Shown here: positions 42,594 to 51,886 of the stretch, piece by piece
Position numbering within the stretch: the first letter of the stretch is position 1
Layout of the letters: each line of letters starts with the position of its first letter
Assembly: GCF_040678635.1 (NCBI RefSeq)
Contig: NZ_JBFATZ010000003.1
Location: 558,001 to 622,000, forward strand
Source of the DNA: Thermopolyspora sp040678635
GTDB lineage: Bacteria; Actinomycetota; Actinomycetes; Streptosporangiales; Streptosporangiaceae
Length of the DNA: 64,000 nucleotides
Direction: 5' to 3'
Program-made: the position numbers and the translations under genes
The notes under the pieces: generated by a model
Told to the model about the DNA's origin: nothing
What the model saw: the letters and a program-made list of their open reading frames with translations, nothing else
Databases searched by the model: none

Positions 42594-42623
42594 AAGTTTT
42601 CGTAAGTACGCCGAAAACTTTCG
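42594..42623. promoter_or_regulatory. LacI-type operator(s), BxlR/XlnR-like
   Basis: AAGTTTTCG (42594-42602) and CGAAAACTT (42612-42620) form a perfect 9-bp inverted repeat with a 9-base spacer. The right arm is itself part of the palindrome CGAAAACTTTCG (42612-42623), close to the CGAAA-N-TTTCG boxes bound by actinomycete xylan-utilisation repressors. It lies just downstream of the predicted promoter, a roadblock position. Confidence 0.6.
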
Positions 42624-42721
42624 ACCCGGTCCGTCGCATTTCCCGCCTCGGCGCCCGGGCATCGGGTCGAGACCCGCCGGAAGGAGCAACCGTTGCCGAT
42701 GGCTCAGATCGAAGCCCGGTA

Positions 42722-43324
42722 GTGAAAGTCCTCTGCATCGGCGGCACCGGCGCGATCAGCTCGGCCTGTGTGGCCGGGTCGGTCGCCCGCGGCCACGACG
42801 TCCACGTGCTCACCCGCGGCCGGACCGTCCGCAGACGGCCGCCTCCGCCGGGCGTCCGGCCGATCGTCGCCGACGCGCGCGACCCCGAGGCGGTGCGCGC
42901 GGCCCACGGCGGGGCGGACTTCGACCGCGTGGTGGACTTCCTCGGCTGCACCGAGCGGGACGCGGCGGCGACCGTGGACCGGAACAAGATCGCGGCCGAG
43001 GACGCGTTGCGCCGCGCCTACGACGAGCGTGGCTTCCCGGTCAACCCGCAGGCCGTCGGAGCGGACCGGCCCCGGTCGGGCCTGATCCTCGGCGATCCGG
43101 CGCACAGCGCCGTTTTCGACAACAGCAAGGTAAAACGTTTTGTCCCGTCGTACCGGCCCGTGATCATTTGGTCGGACGGAGTCCGGCGGCCGCAGGCGTG
43201 GCGCACCGCCCACGCCGGGCACGCCCGCCCGGACCCCACCGCCGACGCGCTCCTGAACCGGCTGGTCGAAGCCCACCACCGCGCCCGCGAGGCGCTGACG
43301 CGATCCGGATCGGTGGCGCGATGA
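42722..43324 (+). pseudogene. Internally deleted NAD-dependent epimerase/reductase, frame kept open
   Basis: A 200-residue protein. The first ~80 residues are a normal Rossmann start (KVLCIGGTGAISSACVAGSV, VLTRGR, FDRVVDFLGCTERD). The sequence then jumps to NKIAAEDALRRAYDERGFPV, skipping the ~35 residues that hold the catalytic Ser and Tyr. It jumps again to GLILGDPAHSAVFDNSKVKRFVP, skipping about 100 residues of substrate domain. Both losses keep the reading frame. The usual SDR Tyr-x-x-x-Lys is gone, so it is unlikely to be an active enzyme. GTG 42722 overlaps (TAGTG) a 9-codon leader peptide that has its own AAGGAG. It lies between the promoter and the GH3 gene. Confidence 0.7.
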
Positions 43325-43395
43325 GGCGGCACCGGCCCGGACCCGGCGCGCCGCACGGCGGGCGGCTGGACCGACCGAACGGAGTTGACTGACCC

Positions 43396-45774
43396 ATGGC
43401 TGAGAACAGCGGCACCTCCTCCGAGGTGTGGAAGGACGCGAGCCTGCCGGACGAGGTCCGCGTCGAGGCGCTGATGTCCCGGATGAGCGTGGCCGAGAAG
43501 ATCGCCCAGCTTTACGGGGTGTGGGTGGGCATCGACAACGAAGACGGCGAGATGGCCCCGCACCAGCACGAGTTCGGCCTGCTCACGGTGAGCTGGGACG
43601 AGCTGGTGCGCGACGGCATCGGCCAGCTCACCCGGCCCTTCGGCACCACGCCCGTCGCCGTCGTCAAGGGCGCGACCACGCTCGCCGCCGCGCAGCGCTC
43701 CATCGTCGAGGCGGGCCGGTGGGGCATCCCCGCCCTGGTGCACGAGGAGATCCTCACCGGGCTCGCCGCCTGGAAGGCCCCCGTCTACCCGTCGCCGCTG
43801 TGCTGGGGCGCCACGTTCGACCCCGAGCTGATCGAGCGGATGGGCGCGCGGATCGGCGCCGCCATGCGCCGGCTCGGCGTCCACCAGGGCCTCGCCCCCG
43901 TCCTCGACGTCGCCCGCGACCTGCGCTGGGGCCGGGTCGAGGAGACCATCGGCGAGGACCCGCTGCTGGTGGGCACGATCGGCAGCGCCTACGTGCGCGG
44001 CGTGCAGTCGGCGGGGGTGATCGCCACGTTGAAGCACTTCGTGGGCTACTCCGCCTCCCGCGCCGGACGCAACCTCGCCCCCGTGTCGGCCGGGCCCCGG
44101 GAGATCGCCGACGTACTGCTGCCGCCGTTCGAGATGGCGCTGCGCGCCGGGGCCGACTCGGTGATGAACTCCTACGCCGACATCGACGGCATGCCGGTCG
44201 CCGCCGACCGGCGGCTCCTCACCGACCTGCTGCGCGACACCTACGGCTTCACCGGCACCGTCGTGGCCGACTACTTCTCGATCCCGTTCCTGCAGTCGCT
44301 GCACAACGTGGCCGGATCCCCCACCGAGGCGGCCAGGCTCGCGCTGCAGGCCGGCGTCGACGTCGAGCTGCCCACGGTGAACTGCTTCGGCAAGGACCTC
44401 GTGCAGGCCGTGCAGTCCGGGGAGGTGGACGAGGCGCTCGTCGACCGGGCGCTGCGCCGCGTGCTGCTGCAGAAGTGCCGGCTCGGCCTGCTCGACGAGG
44501 GCTGGACGCCCGAGCCCGAGGTGCTGGAGGAGGCCGCCCGCGCGGCGGCCGAGGACCCCGACTTCGAGGACGTCGTGCTCGACGACGCCGAGGCGCGGGC
44601 GATCGCCGCCGAGGTGGCGCGGCGCAGCGTCGTGCTGCTGTCGAACACCGGCGCGCTGCCGCTGCGGCCGGGGCTGCGGCTCGCCGTCGTCGGGCCGCGC
44701 GCCGACACGCCGAACGCCATGATGGGCTGCTACTCGTTCCCGCTGCACGTCGGCGTGCACCACCCCGAGGTCGGGGTCGGCATCGACGTGCCCACCGTCG
44801 TCGACGCGCTGCGGGGCGACCCGGCCGGGTACGACGTGCGGTACGCCCAGGGCTGCCCGGTGGTCGGAGGCGACGACGAGGGCATCGCCGAGGCGGCGCG
44901 GCTCGCGGCGGACGCCGACGTGTGCCTGGCCGTGCTCGGGGACGAGGCGGGGCTGTTCGGGCGCGGCACCTCCGGGGAGGGGTGTGACTCCGCCGACCTG
45001 CGGCTTCCCGGGCGGCAGGAGGAACTGCTCGAAGCGGTGCTCGCCACCGGCACGCCCGTCGTGCTCGTGCTGTTGGCGGGCCGGCCGTACGAGCTGGCCC
45101 GGCAGGCCGACCGGCTCGCGGCCGCCGTCTGCGCCTTCTTCCCCGGCGAGGAGGGCGCGCGGGCGCTCGCCGACGTGCTGTCCGGCCGCGTGGACCCGTC
45201 CGGCCGGCTCCCGGTCGGCTTCCCCGGCGACGGCTCGGTCCAGCCCTCCACCTACCTCGCCGCGCCGCTCGGGCAGCGCAGCCAGGTGAGCACCAGCGAC
45301 CCCACCCAGTTGTTCCCCTTCGGCCACGGGCTCTCGTACGCCCCCGCCACCTGGGGCGACATCTCCGGCGAGGCCGGGGGCGCGTGGGCGACCGACGGCA
45401 CCTTCGACGTGCGGGTCGTGCTGAGCAACGACGCCGCCACCCCCGTCTCCGAGGTCGTCCAGGTCTACCTGCACGACCCGGTCGCCGAGGTGGCCCGCCC
45501 GGTGCAGTCCCTGCTCGCCGCCCCCCGCGTGGACCTGGCCCCCGGCGAGACCCGCGAGGTCACCATCACCCTGCACGCCGACCAGACCTCCTACACGGGG
45601 GCGGCCGGACGCCGCCAGGTCGATCCGGGTGAGGTGGAGCTGCGCGTCGGCGCCTCCAGCGCCGACATCCGCAAGACCATCACCGTCCAGATGACCGGCC
45701 CTCGGCGGGAAGTCGGCTTCGACCGGGTGATGACCGCGGAGGTCACGGTGACGTCTCCGGCCCTGCCGGCCTGA
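43396..45774 (+). CDS. GH3 beta-xylosidase/beta-glucosidase
   Basis: A 792-residue cytoplasmic glycoside hydrolase family 3 enzyme without a signal peptide. The TIM-barrel domain has LAPVLDVARDLRWGRVEETIGEDPLL and KHF (213-215), and the nucleophile Asp292 lies in VVADYFSI. The second alpha/beta domain carries SVVLLSNTGALPL and LGDEAGLFGRGTSGEG. A fibronectin-III-like domain ends the protein (FPFGHGLSY onward). Sequence features resemble Streptomyces BxlA-type exo-xylosidases, and the upstream operator is of the xylan-regulator type, so xylo-oligosaccharides are the favoured substrate. A 15-bp repeat and hairpin follow. Confidence 0.9.
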   Translation: MAENSGTSSEVWKDASLPDEVRVEALMSRMSVAEKIAQLYGVWVGIDNEDGEMAPHQHEFGLLTVSWDELVRDGIGQLTRPFGTTPVAVVKGATTLAAAQRSIVEAGRWGIPALVHEEILTGLAAWKAPVYPSPLCWGATFDPELIERMGARIGAAMRRLGVHQGLAPVLDVARDLRWGRVEETIGEDPLLVGTIGSAYVRGVQSAGVIATLKHFVGYSASRAGRNLAPVSAGPREIADVLLPPFEMALRAGADSVMNSYADIDGMPVAADRRLLTDLLRDTYGFTGTVVADYFSIPFLQSLHNVAGSPTEAARLALQAGVDVELPTVNCFGKDLVQAVQSGEVDEALVDRALRRVLLQKCRLGLLDEGWTPEPEVLEEAARAAAEDPDFEDVVLDDAEARAIAAEVARRSVVLLSNTGALPLRPGLRLAVVGPRADTPNAMMGCYSFPLHVGVHHPEVGVGIDVPTVVDALRGDPAGYDVRYAQGCPVVGGDDEGIAEAARLAADADVCLAVLGDEAGLFGRGTSGEGCDSADLRLPGRQEELLEAVLATGTPVVLVLLAGRPYELARQADRLAAAVCAFFPGEEGARALADVLSGRVDPSGRLPVGFPGDGSVQPSTYLAAPLGQRSQVSTSDPTQLFPFGHGLSYAPATWGDISGEAGGAWATDGTFDVRVVLSNDAATPVSEVVQVYLHDPVAEVARPVQSLLAAPRVDLAPGETREVTITLHADQTSYTGAAGRRQVDPGEVELRVGASSADIRKTITVQMTGPRREVGFDRVMTAEVTVTSPALPA

Positions 45775-45781
45775 CGCCCCG

Positions 45782-45820
45782 CGATCGACGCCCCCACGAT
45801 CGACGCCCTCGCGATCGACG
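45782..45820. repeat. Three CGATCGACG units at 15-bp spacing
   Basis: CGATCGACG occurs at 45782, 45797 and 45812 immediately after the GH3 stop. It runs directly into the hairpin at 45820. Confidence 0.7.
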
Positions 45821-45857
45821 GCCGCGCGGGACGGGATCCCAGGGGTCCCGCGCGGCC
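45820..45857. terminator. Hairpin after the GH3 gene
   Basis: A perfect 13-bp stem (GGCCGCGCGGGAC / GTCCCGCGCGGCC) with a 12-nt loop. No T-tract follows, which is common for actinobacterial terminators. Confidence 0.6.
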
Positions 45858-45891
45858 TGTGCGAGAAGGCGGTGGCTGTAGCGTGAACGGG

Positions 45892-46371
45892 GTGAGCAAG
45901 ACGTTTTTAAAGCCCGCCGCCGAGTGGTTCGCGACCCTGCCCGACTTCTACGCCTCCGCCTGCATGCTGATCACCGACGAGGAGGATCGGGTCCTGCTCG
46001 TCAAGCCCAACTACCGCTCGTACTGGCTGATCCCCGGCGGCATCATGGAACCCGACGAGCTCCCGCACCGCAGCGCCGAGCGGGAGGTCGAGGAGGAGAT
46101 CGGCCTCAGCGTCCAGGCCCGTCACCTGCTCGTCGTCCACTGGTCGCTGCCCGAGGGGGATCGGCCCAAGAGCATGGTGAACTTCCTCTTCGACGGCGGC
46201 GTCATCCCCGCCGACACGCCGATCACGCTGCAGGAGTCGGAGCTGGACGACTACGGCTTCTTCCCCTGGTCCGAGGCCGCCGGGATGCTCTCCGCCGCCA
46301 CCTCGCCCCGTCTCCCGGCCGCTCGGCGCGCCCGCACGGAGTCACGCACCGTCTATCTGCCCTCCGGGTGA
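45892..46371 (+). CDS. Nudix hydrolase
   Basis: A 159-residue Nudix protein. The box runs GGIMEPDELPHRSAEREVEEEIGL and keeps the REx2EE metal-binding core. The N-terminus SKTFLKPAAEWF is a common start of an actinobacterial subgroup, which is why I favour GTG 45892; in-frame GTGs at 45859 and 45883 are alternatives. The substrate is not predictable. Confidence 0.87.
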   Translation: MSKTFLKPAAEWFATLPDFYASACMLITDEEDRVLLVKPNYRSYWLIPGGIMEPDELPHRSAEREVEEEIGLSVQARHLLVVHWSLPEGDRPKSMVNFLFDGGVIPADTPITLQESELDDYGFFPWSEAAGMLSAATSPRLPAARRARTESRTVYLPSG

Positions 46372-46474
46372 CCGGTCGGCCCGCTGCCCGCGCTGCGTCG
46401 CCCTGACGGCGTACGGGTGGGGCACCGGTGGCGCACCGACGTCGCACCGATGTCGCGCTGATCAAGTGCGCCGA

Positions 46475-47470
46475 TCAGTTCCGGTACCTGGCCCTCCATC
46501 CCCCGACCCCCGTGTGCGGATAGGTGAAGACGTCCGCCGTGCCGTTGTTGATCTGCGCTTCGGCCACTCCGCGGCCGGTGTGCGCCTTCGCCGACCGCCA
46601 CGTGCCGCCGCTGCTCGGCCGGTACTGGATGTAGACCCGGCCCGACGGCACGAAGCCGTTCGTGTCCTGCCTTCTGACCTTCAGCGAGAAGCGATAACAG
46701 GACCTGCCGCCGTGGGTCGTTCGTACCGGGGAAGGACGCTCGGGGATGAAGCGCACGTTGTCTATCAGGCCCAGGACCTGGACCTCGACGGCCTCGCTGT
46801 CCACGTGCCCGTCGACGAAGCGCAGCTCCGCACGGATCTCCCCCGACGTGCCGAGGCCGATCTCGGCGGTGAACCGCCCGGTGTCGCGTTCCGTCCGCGC
46901 CTCGCCGACGTAGTCCCAGGTCTGGGTGCCGCGCTCGCGGAAGGCGAGCAGCACGAGCTGGTCGCCGAACGGCAGCGTCGTGTCCTCGTCCACCAGCTCA
47001 AGCCGCCCCGAGACGGCGACCGGCTCCCCCTCCAGGACGGTGGCGGGCTCGACGGTGAGATCGTCCGCGAACCAGACGGACGCGGCGGGCCGCCGGCCGA
47101 TGACGTGAAGGAGCGCTTCGGCGACCTCCTCGCCGACCCTCGCCTCCAGGAGCCACGGCCCGGGCGGGTCGCCGGGCTGGAAGTCGTGCTCGGCCCGCCA
47201 GGTCCGGCCGCCCCGCCACCGCTTGAACCGAAGCGCCCGGGACGAGTCGTCCGGCGCCACCAGACGTCCCTCGGCGGGCCGGCCGTCGATCGTGACGACC
47301 TCGATGACGACATGCGCCTTCCGGCCGTCGAGCATGATCGGATTCGGCAGGATCCTGATGGTTTCGAGGAACGACTTTTCGGCAGTCGGCGTCGAGGGGG
47401 CCGGCGTTGGAGGGGTCGGCGTTTCGAGGGACGATTCGGTCTCGTCCGGCGCTTGCTGCGTCCGCGACAT
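46475..47470 (-). CDS. Three-domain beta-sandwich protein of unknown function
   Basis: A 331-residue protein without a signal peptide. After a Pro/Thr-rich N-terminal tail come three segments with Ig/filamin-like strand patterns: about 38-125 (RILPNPIMLDGRKAHVVIEV), 130-235 (DDLTVEPATVLEGEPVAVSG, with RDTGRFTAEI), and 236-331 (VRFIPERPSPVRTTHGGRS). The middle domain resembles bacterial Ig-like modules of secreted proteins, but nothing directs export. It lies 23 bp downstream of the WD40-kinase on the same strand and is probably co-transcribed with it. Confidence 0.65.
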   Translation of the reverse strand: MSRTQQAPDETESSLETPTPPTPAPSTPTAEKSFLETIRILPNPIMLDGRKAHVVIEVVTIDGRPAEGRLVAPDDSSRALRFKRWRGGRTWRAEHDFQPGDPPGPWLLEARVGEEVAEALLHVIGRRPAASVWFADDLTVEPATVLEGEPVAVSGRLELVDEDTTLPFGDQLVLLAFRERGTQTWDYVGEARTERDTGRFTAEIGLGTSGEIRAELRFVDGHVDSEAVEVQVLGLIDNVRFIPERPSPVRTTHGGRSCYRFSLKVRRQDTNGFVPSGRVYIQYRPSSGGTWRSAKAHTGRGVAEAQINNGTADVFTYPHTGVGGWRARYRN

Positions 47471-47493
47471 TGTTCTCCTTCGTTGGTGTCGGC

Positions 47494-50400
47494 TCAGCAG
47501 ACCTTGATGTACGCGGCGTCACGGATGCGCTGCTCCCACTGCCGCTCGGTGAGCGTGGACGCGGCCCGCGCGCAGACGGCGGCGGCCACCCGCTCGGGAT
47601 CGATGTCGTGCCGCTCAAGCACGCCGTCCACGCCCAGGCTGTAGAGGCTGCCCCCGTCGGGGGCGAAGGCCAGCGCCAGCAGGTCGCCGGCGTGCGCGGG
47701 CAGCGGGATGCCGACGGGCTCGTCCACGGCCGTGTCCCACAGCCACACCCGTCCGGTGGGTCCTCCCGCGGCCAGCAGCCGGTCGTCCGGGCCGAACGCG
47801 ACGACGCCGAACTGGTCGGCGTCCCCCGGCGGCAGCCGCAGGCGCTTGCGCGGCCGCAGGGTCGCGGCGTCCCACAGATCCACGCCCGTGCCGGTCCAGC
47901 CGGTCGCCAGCACGCCGCCGGTCCTGCCGTACGCGAGCCCGAGCACCCCGTCCTCGCTGACGCCGAACGGCCGGGGTCGCGCCTTGCCGGTGGCCAGGTC
48001 GATGACCGCGCCGTTGTCGCCGCCGTTGACGGCGAGCGTCCGCCCGTCCGGGCTGAAGGCCATCCGGCCGCCGCCCGCGTACGGAAGCTCCCTGAGCATG
48101 CGGCCCCGCCTCGGATCCCAGATCTGCACCTTGTGCCAGTTCCGATCCAGGGGCGCGACGGCCAGCGTGCCGTCCACGGGGTTGAAGGCGAGGCCGCCGA
48201 CCACCGCCGCGTCGATCTCGATCGACGTGCGCAGCGTGCCGGCGGGCACGTTCCAGACGGTCACCCGGGCCGGGTCCACGCCGCCGACCGCCAGCGACCG
48301 GCCGTCCGCGCTGAAGGCGAGCGCGCGGGTGGTCCCGGCCGCGTTCCGCAGGGTCCTGAGCCGCCGCCGGGGCGAGACGGCGAGCAGTTCGACGGTACGG
48401 CCGGCCGTGACCGCGTACCGCCCGTCCGGGCTGAGGGCGGCGATCTCCGCGCGCGGGGTGAGGACCCCGCGCCGGGTGAGATCGGCGATGTCCAGCCTGG
48501 TCACCGTGCCGTCGCCGGACAGGTAGTTCAGCGTGCGGTTGCGGGCGCCGAAGCGCACGTCGCTCTTGAGCACGGGCGCGGCGTGGCGCAGCAGGCGGAT
48601 GCCGCCGGAGGTCCACAGGCTGATCTGCGCGCCGTCGTACGTGGCCAGGTAGTCGCCGTTCGCGCTGTAGCTGACGGCGATCGCGTTGGCGGCGACCAGG
48701 GTCACCTCGCTCCACTCGCCGGTCGGGATGTCCCAGAACCGCACGTCGGCGCCGTCGGCCAGCGCGAGGGTGCGGTTGTCGGGGCTGAGCGCGGCGATCC
48801 TTCCCTCGGCGGGGTCGGGAGCCCCCGGCACGACCAGCGGCGCACGCGCGAGCGGGGAGCTCAGGAGGTAACCGCCGTCGTAGCGGACGTCGACCGTGGT
48901 GAGCCCGTCGCCGGACACCTCCAGGCCCACCACGTCGGCGCTCGCCTCCCGGGCCGTGCGCAGCGCCGGAACGCCGGACACGTCCCACACCTGCCACGCG
49001 TCCGCCGGGGTCCGCGCGACCAGCGCGGATCCGGTCGCGTTGAACGACAGCCGCGTGGCGCCCACGCCGAACGGCGGGCCCACCGGCCGTCCCGTGCCGA
49101 GGTTCCACAGCCGGATGGAGCGCCGCGACCCGACCGCGAGCCTGCGGCCGTCCGGGCTCAGCGCGATCTCCACGTCCCCTCGCCCGATGCCCTCGGCGCC
49201 TCCGCTTCGCCGGCCCGACGCCACGTCCCACAGCGTCGCCGTCCCCACGTCGGCCACCGCGAGCCGGTCGCCGGGGCCGAGGGCGAAGGCGGCGCCGCTG
49301 CCCGACGGGCGGCTGAAGACGTCGAGCTCCCGCTGCGCGACCGAGCGGTAGAGCGCGGCGACGGCCTCCGGTTCCCGCGGGGCCAGCCGCCAGGCGGCGA
49401 CGCTGAGCAGCATCGCCTCCCTGGGCGCGGTGGCCCGCAGGGTGTCGGCGAGTTTCGCGGCGCCCTGCGCCGCGATCACGTTGCGCTGGAGCTGGCCCCG
49501 CCGGATCAGGACGCCCGCGGCCACCAGCGTCAGCGCCACCAGCAGCGCGACGCCGGCCTTGATCTGGCGGCGACGGCGCTCCTGGCGGCGTTCGCGGGCG
49601 ACGGAGGCGTCGAGGAAGGACCGTTCCAGGCGATTGAGCGTGAGCAGGTCGCCGGCGTGCCCGCCGTTCAGCTCCAGGGCCGCGCGCAACGCCGCGCCCC
49701 GGTAGAGGTCCTTGGGGTCGCGGCCGCCGGCCTGCCACGCCCGCGCCGCCCGGCCCAGCGGGCTGTGCACGCGCAGCAGGTCACGGGACGCCTCCCACCA
49801 GGCGCGCAGGCGGGGCCAGGCGGGGATCACCGCGATGCTGGCCAGGCGTACCTGGTCGCCGTCGCGTACCACGATTCCGGCGTCGGCGAAAGCGGCCAGC
49901 ACCCGCGCCACGTCGGCCGGGCCCGTCCCGTCGGCGAGCAGGTCGTCGATGTGCACGCGGCGGAGGTCGACGTCCGCGCCGTCGCCCGGCGACACCAGGC
50001 GCAGCAGCAGCCCCGGCACGAGCGCCTGGTCGGCGGGGGCGAGGCGGGCGTAGACGGCCTCCGCCAGATCGCCAAGGGAGGGGTCGGCGCGGTTCACCGG
50101 CCCGCCCGTACGGTATATCGGCCCGTTCGCGCGGGTTCCCGGCTCGTTCGCGTGGATCTGCGGGAAGACGCGCACGCCGCGTGCCGTCGCGCTGCCCGCC
50201 TCCAGCAGCGGCGTGGCGGGGTCCCGGCCGCCGACCAGGCGCAGCAGCAGGGTCCTGGCGGTGGGCCGGTCGCGCGGGTCGTAGGCCATGGCGGCGCCGA
50301 CCAGCTCGCGCAGCGGCCCGTCCAGCTTCGACAGGTCGGGCCGTTGCGTCAGGATGCGGTGGAGCAGGGCCGGGGTGTCGGTGCCGAACGGCGGCGTCCC

Positions 50401-51024
50401 CGTGGCGGCGAACACGACGACCGCGCCCCACGCCCACACGTCGGACGCCGGGCCGCCTTCGCCGTTCACCTGCTCGGGGGACATGTACGGCGGCGTGCCG
50501 ATCAGTTGCCCGTCGTTGTCGGTGAGGGTGGTGCCCTCGACACGCGCGATGCCGAAGTCGATCACTCGCGGGCCGTCGGGGCCGAGGATGACGTTGCCCG
50601 GTTTGAGATCGCGGTGGATGACGCCCGCCTCGTGCACGGCGGCCAGCGCGGTCGCGATGCCGGTGGCCAGCCGGTACAGCTCGCCCCCACGGTAGACGCC
50701 GTGATCCCGCACCGCCTGCTGCAGCGTGGGGCCCTCGACGTACTCGCTGACCACGTACGGCTGGTCGCCGTCGAACTCGGCGGCGATCACGCGGGCGGTG
50801 CAGAACGGCGTGATCCGCTGGGCGGCGAGGACCTCCTTGACGAATCTGGCGCGCAGGTCCGGCCGGGTGAGCAGGTCGGCCCGCAGCATTTTGATCGCGA
50901 CGCGGCGGCCATACGGGTCGTACGCCTCGTAAACCACCCCCTGACCGCCCGCGCCCAAGCGTCCGGCCAAGGCGTACTCCCCCAATCGCCAGGGGTCCCC
51001 CGGGACGAGCGGCGTCACCTCCAT
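47494..51024 (-). CDS. Ser/Thr protein kinase with STAND winged-helix and WD40 repeats
   Basis: An 1176-residue protein. Residues 15-270 are an active-looking Hanks kinase (LGAGGQGVVYEA, AIK, HRDLKPGN, DFG, TPPYMSPEQ). Residues about 315-480 resemble the helical/winged-helix segment of nSTAND1 NTPases (WPRLRAWWEASRDLLRVHSPL, DLYRGAALRAALELNG), but the P-loop NTPase itself is missing. A transmembrane helix at about 503-520 precedes about a dozen WD40-like repeats (for example LSPDGRRLAVGSRRSIRLWNL). The repeats would lie outside the membrane or serve as a scaffold. The ATG at 51024 is divergent from the metalloprotease gene. Confidence 0.92.
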   Translation of the reverse strand: MEVTPLVPGDPWRLGEYALAGRLGAGGQGVVYEAYDPYGRRVAIKMLRADLLTRPDLRARFVKEVLAAQRITPFCTARVIAAEFDGDQPYVVSEYVEGPTLQQAVRDHGVYRGGELYRLATGIATALAAVHEAGVIHRDLKPGNVILGPDGPRVIDFGIARVEGTTLTDNDGQLIGTPPYMSPEQVNGEGGPASDVWAWGAVVVFAATGTPPFGTDTPALLHRILTQRPDLSKLDGPLRELVGAAMAYDPRDRPTARTLLLRLVGGRDPATPLLEAGSATARGVRVFPQIHANEPGTRANGPIYRTGGPVNRADPSLGDLAEAVYARLAPADQALVPGLLLRLVSPGDGADVDLRRVHIDDLLADGTGPADVARVLAAFADAGIVVRDGDQVRLASIAVIPAWPRLRAWWEASRDLLRVHSPLGRAARAWQAGGRDPKDLYRGAALRAALELNGGHAGDLLTLNRLERSFLDASVARERRQERRRRQIKAGVALLVALTLVAAGVLIRRGQLQRNVIAAQGAAKLADTLRATAPREAMLLSVAAWRLAPREPEAVAALYRSVAQRELDVFSRPSGSGAAFALGPGDRLAVADVGTATLWDVASGRRSGGAEGIGRGDVEIALSPDGRRLAVGSRRSIRLWNLGTGRPVGPPFGVGATRLSFNATGSALVARTPADAWQVWDVSGVPALRTAREASADVVGLEVSGDGLTTVDVRYDGGYLLSSPLARAPLVVPGAPDPAEGRIAALSPDNRTLALADGADVRFWDIPTGEWSEVTLVAANAIAVSYSANGDYLATYDGAQISLWTSGGIRLLRHAAPVLKSDVRFGARNRTLNYLSGDGTVTRLDIADLTRRGVLTPRAEIAALSPDGRYAVTAGRTVELLAVSPRRRLRTLRNAAGTTRALAFSADGRSLAVGGVDPARVTVWNVPAGTLRTSIEIDAAVVGGLAFNPVDGTLAVAPLDRNWHKVQIWDPRRGRMLRELPYAGGGRMAFSPDGRTLAVNGGDNGAVIDLATGKARPRPFGVSEDGVLGLAYGRTGGVLATGWTGTGVDLWDAATLRPRKRLRLPPGDADQFGVVAFGPDDRLLAAGGPTGRVWLWDTAVDEPVGIPLPAHAGDLLALAFAPDGGSLYSLGVDGVLERHDIDPERVAAAVCARAASTLTERQWEQRIRDAAYIKVC

Positions 51025-51340
51025 TCACCTCCATCACGCCTCTCCATAACGGCGACGGCCGCCCCCCGCGAAGATCCGGGCCGCCTGCACATGGAGAACA
51101 AATGCAGTATGACAGCTCCCCTGGAGTTCCGGCCGATATTTTTTCGCGGCCGGGAAAATCTTGAGCGGCGCCGCCCCGCCGTCCCGAAGACGACATCGAA
51201 CCCCCATTTTGTCCGCCCGAAAACCGTTTTCTCCTCCCCCGAAACCGGGCGGTCACCCGTGTGGCCACATTCGGCCATGACGCGTCGTTGACGCCGCGTT
51301 CTCGCCGCAGGAGCATGCATGGGATCGACGAGGGGGGCCG
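51025..51340. other. Divergent intergenic region
   Basis: These 316 bp separate the WD40-kinase (leftward) from the metalloprotease (rightward). AT-rich tracts near 51131-51150 and 51200-51240 could hold promoters, but no hexamer pair or operator is convincing. Confidence 0.5.
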
Positions 51341-51853
51341 GTGCGAAGAATCGATCTCAACATCATCCGCGTGGGCGTCGGCGATCCGGCCGATCCGATC
51401 ATCCAGAGGGCGCTGGCCACCACCAACGACATCTTCGCGCAGGTGAACATATCGCTCGGACAGGTCAAGCGCTTCGATGTCCCTGCGCACCACATAGCCG
51501 GAATGAATGTCATAAGGGATAAGAACGAGGCGTTCGAACTGACCAAGAAGTGGACCGCCCCCGGCCGGGCCATCGACGTGTTCGTCGTGTCGGCGACCGC
51601 CGATTGGATGCTGGGCGCCTCGCCCATAGGAGGCACCTGCCAGAAGTACGGATGCGTGTTCGTCAGCGGCGTGGTCATGCAACTGTCGGAACCGTCGACC
51701 GGCAACGTTCTCGCGCACGAGATCGGCCACTACCTCGGGCTGGACGACGACGAATACGACAAAAGCAATCTGATGCACTACACGGTCCCCAACGGCAAGA
51801 AACTCACCCAATCACAGGGACGAAGGATGAATACCCATTGCTTCCTCCATTGA
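51341..51853 (+). CDS. Snapalysin-like zinc metalloprotease without a signal peptide
   Basis: A 170-residue metzincin-type protein. The zinc motif is AHEIGHYLGLDDD (His126, Glu127, His130, Gly133, third ligand Asp136), with a Met-turn at Met145 (NLMHYTV). Asp as third ligand is the snapalysin (M7) arrangement. Unlike snapalysin there is no signal or propeptide, and the protein starts straight into a beta-strand (RRIDLNIIRVGVG). Four Cys residues (100, 105, 167 and context) could form disulfides if it is exported another way. GTG 51341 is preceded by GAGGGGGG. A HEAT-like gene follows after 33 bp. Confidence 0.8.
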   Translation: MRRIDLNIIRVGVGDPADPIIQRALATTNDIFAQVNISLGQVKRFDVPAHHIAGMNVIRDKNEAFELTKKWTAPGRAIDVFVVSATADWMLGASPIGGTCQKYGCVFVSGVVMQLSEPSTGNVLAHEIGHYLGLDDDEYDKSNLMHYTVPNGKKLTQSQGRRMNTHCFLH

Positions 51854-51886
51854 CTTTTCCCGATTCGTCCCGCTGGTAGGTGTGTG

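Noticed and set aside
42384..42689. Minus-strand open frame in the 42.3-42.7 kb gap
   Set aside because: Low-complexity product and it overlaps the predicted promoter and operator of the GH3 unit.
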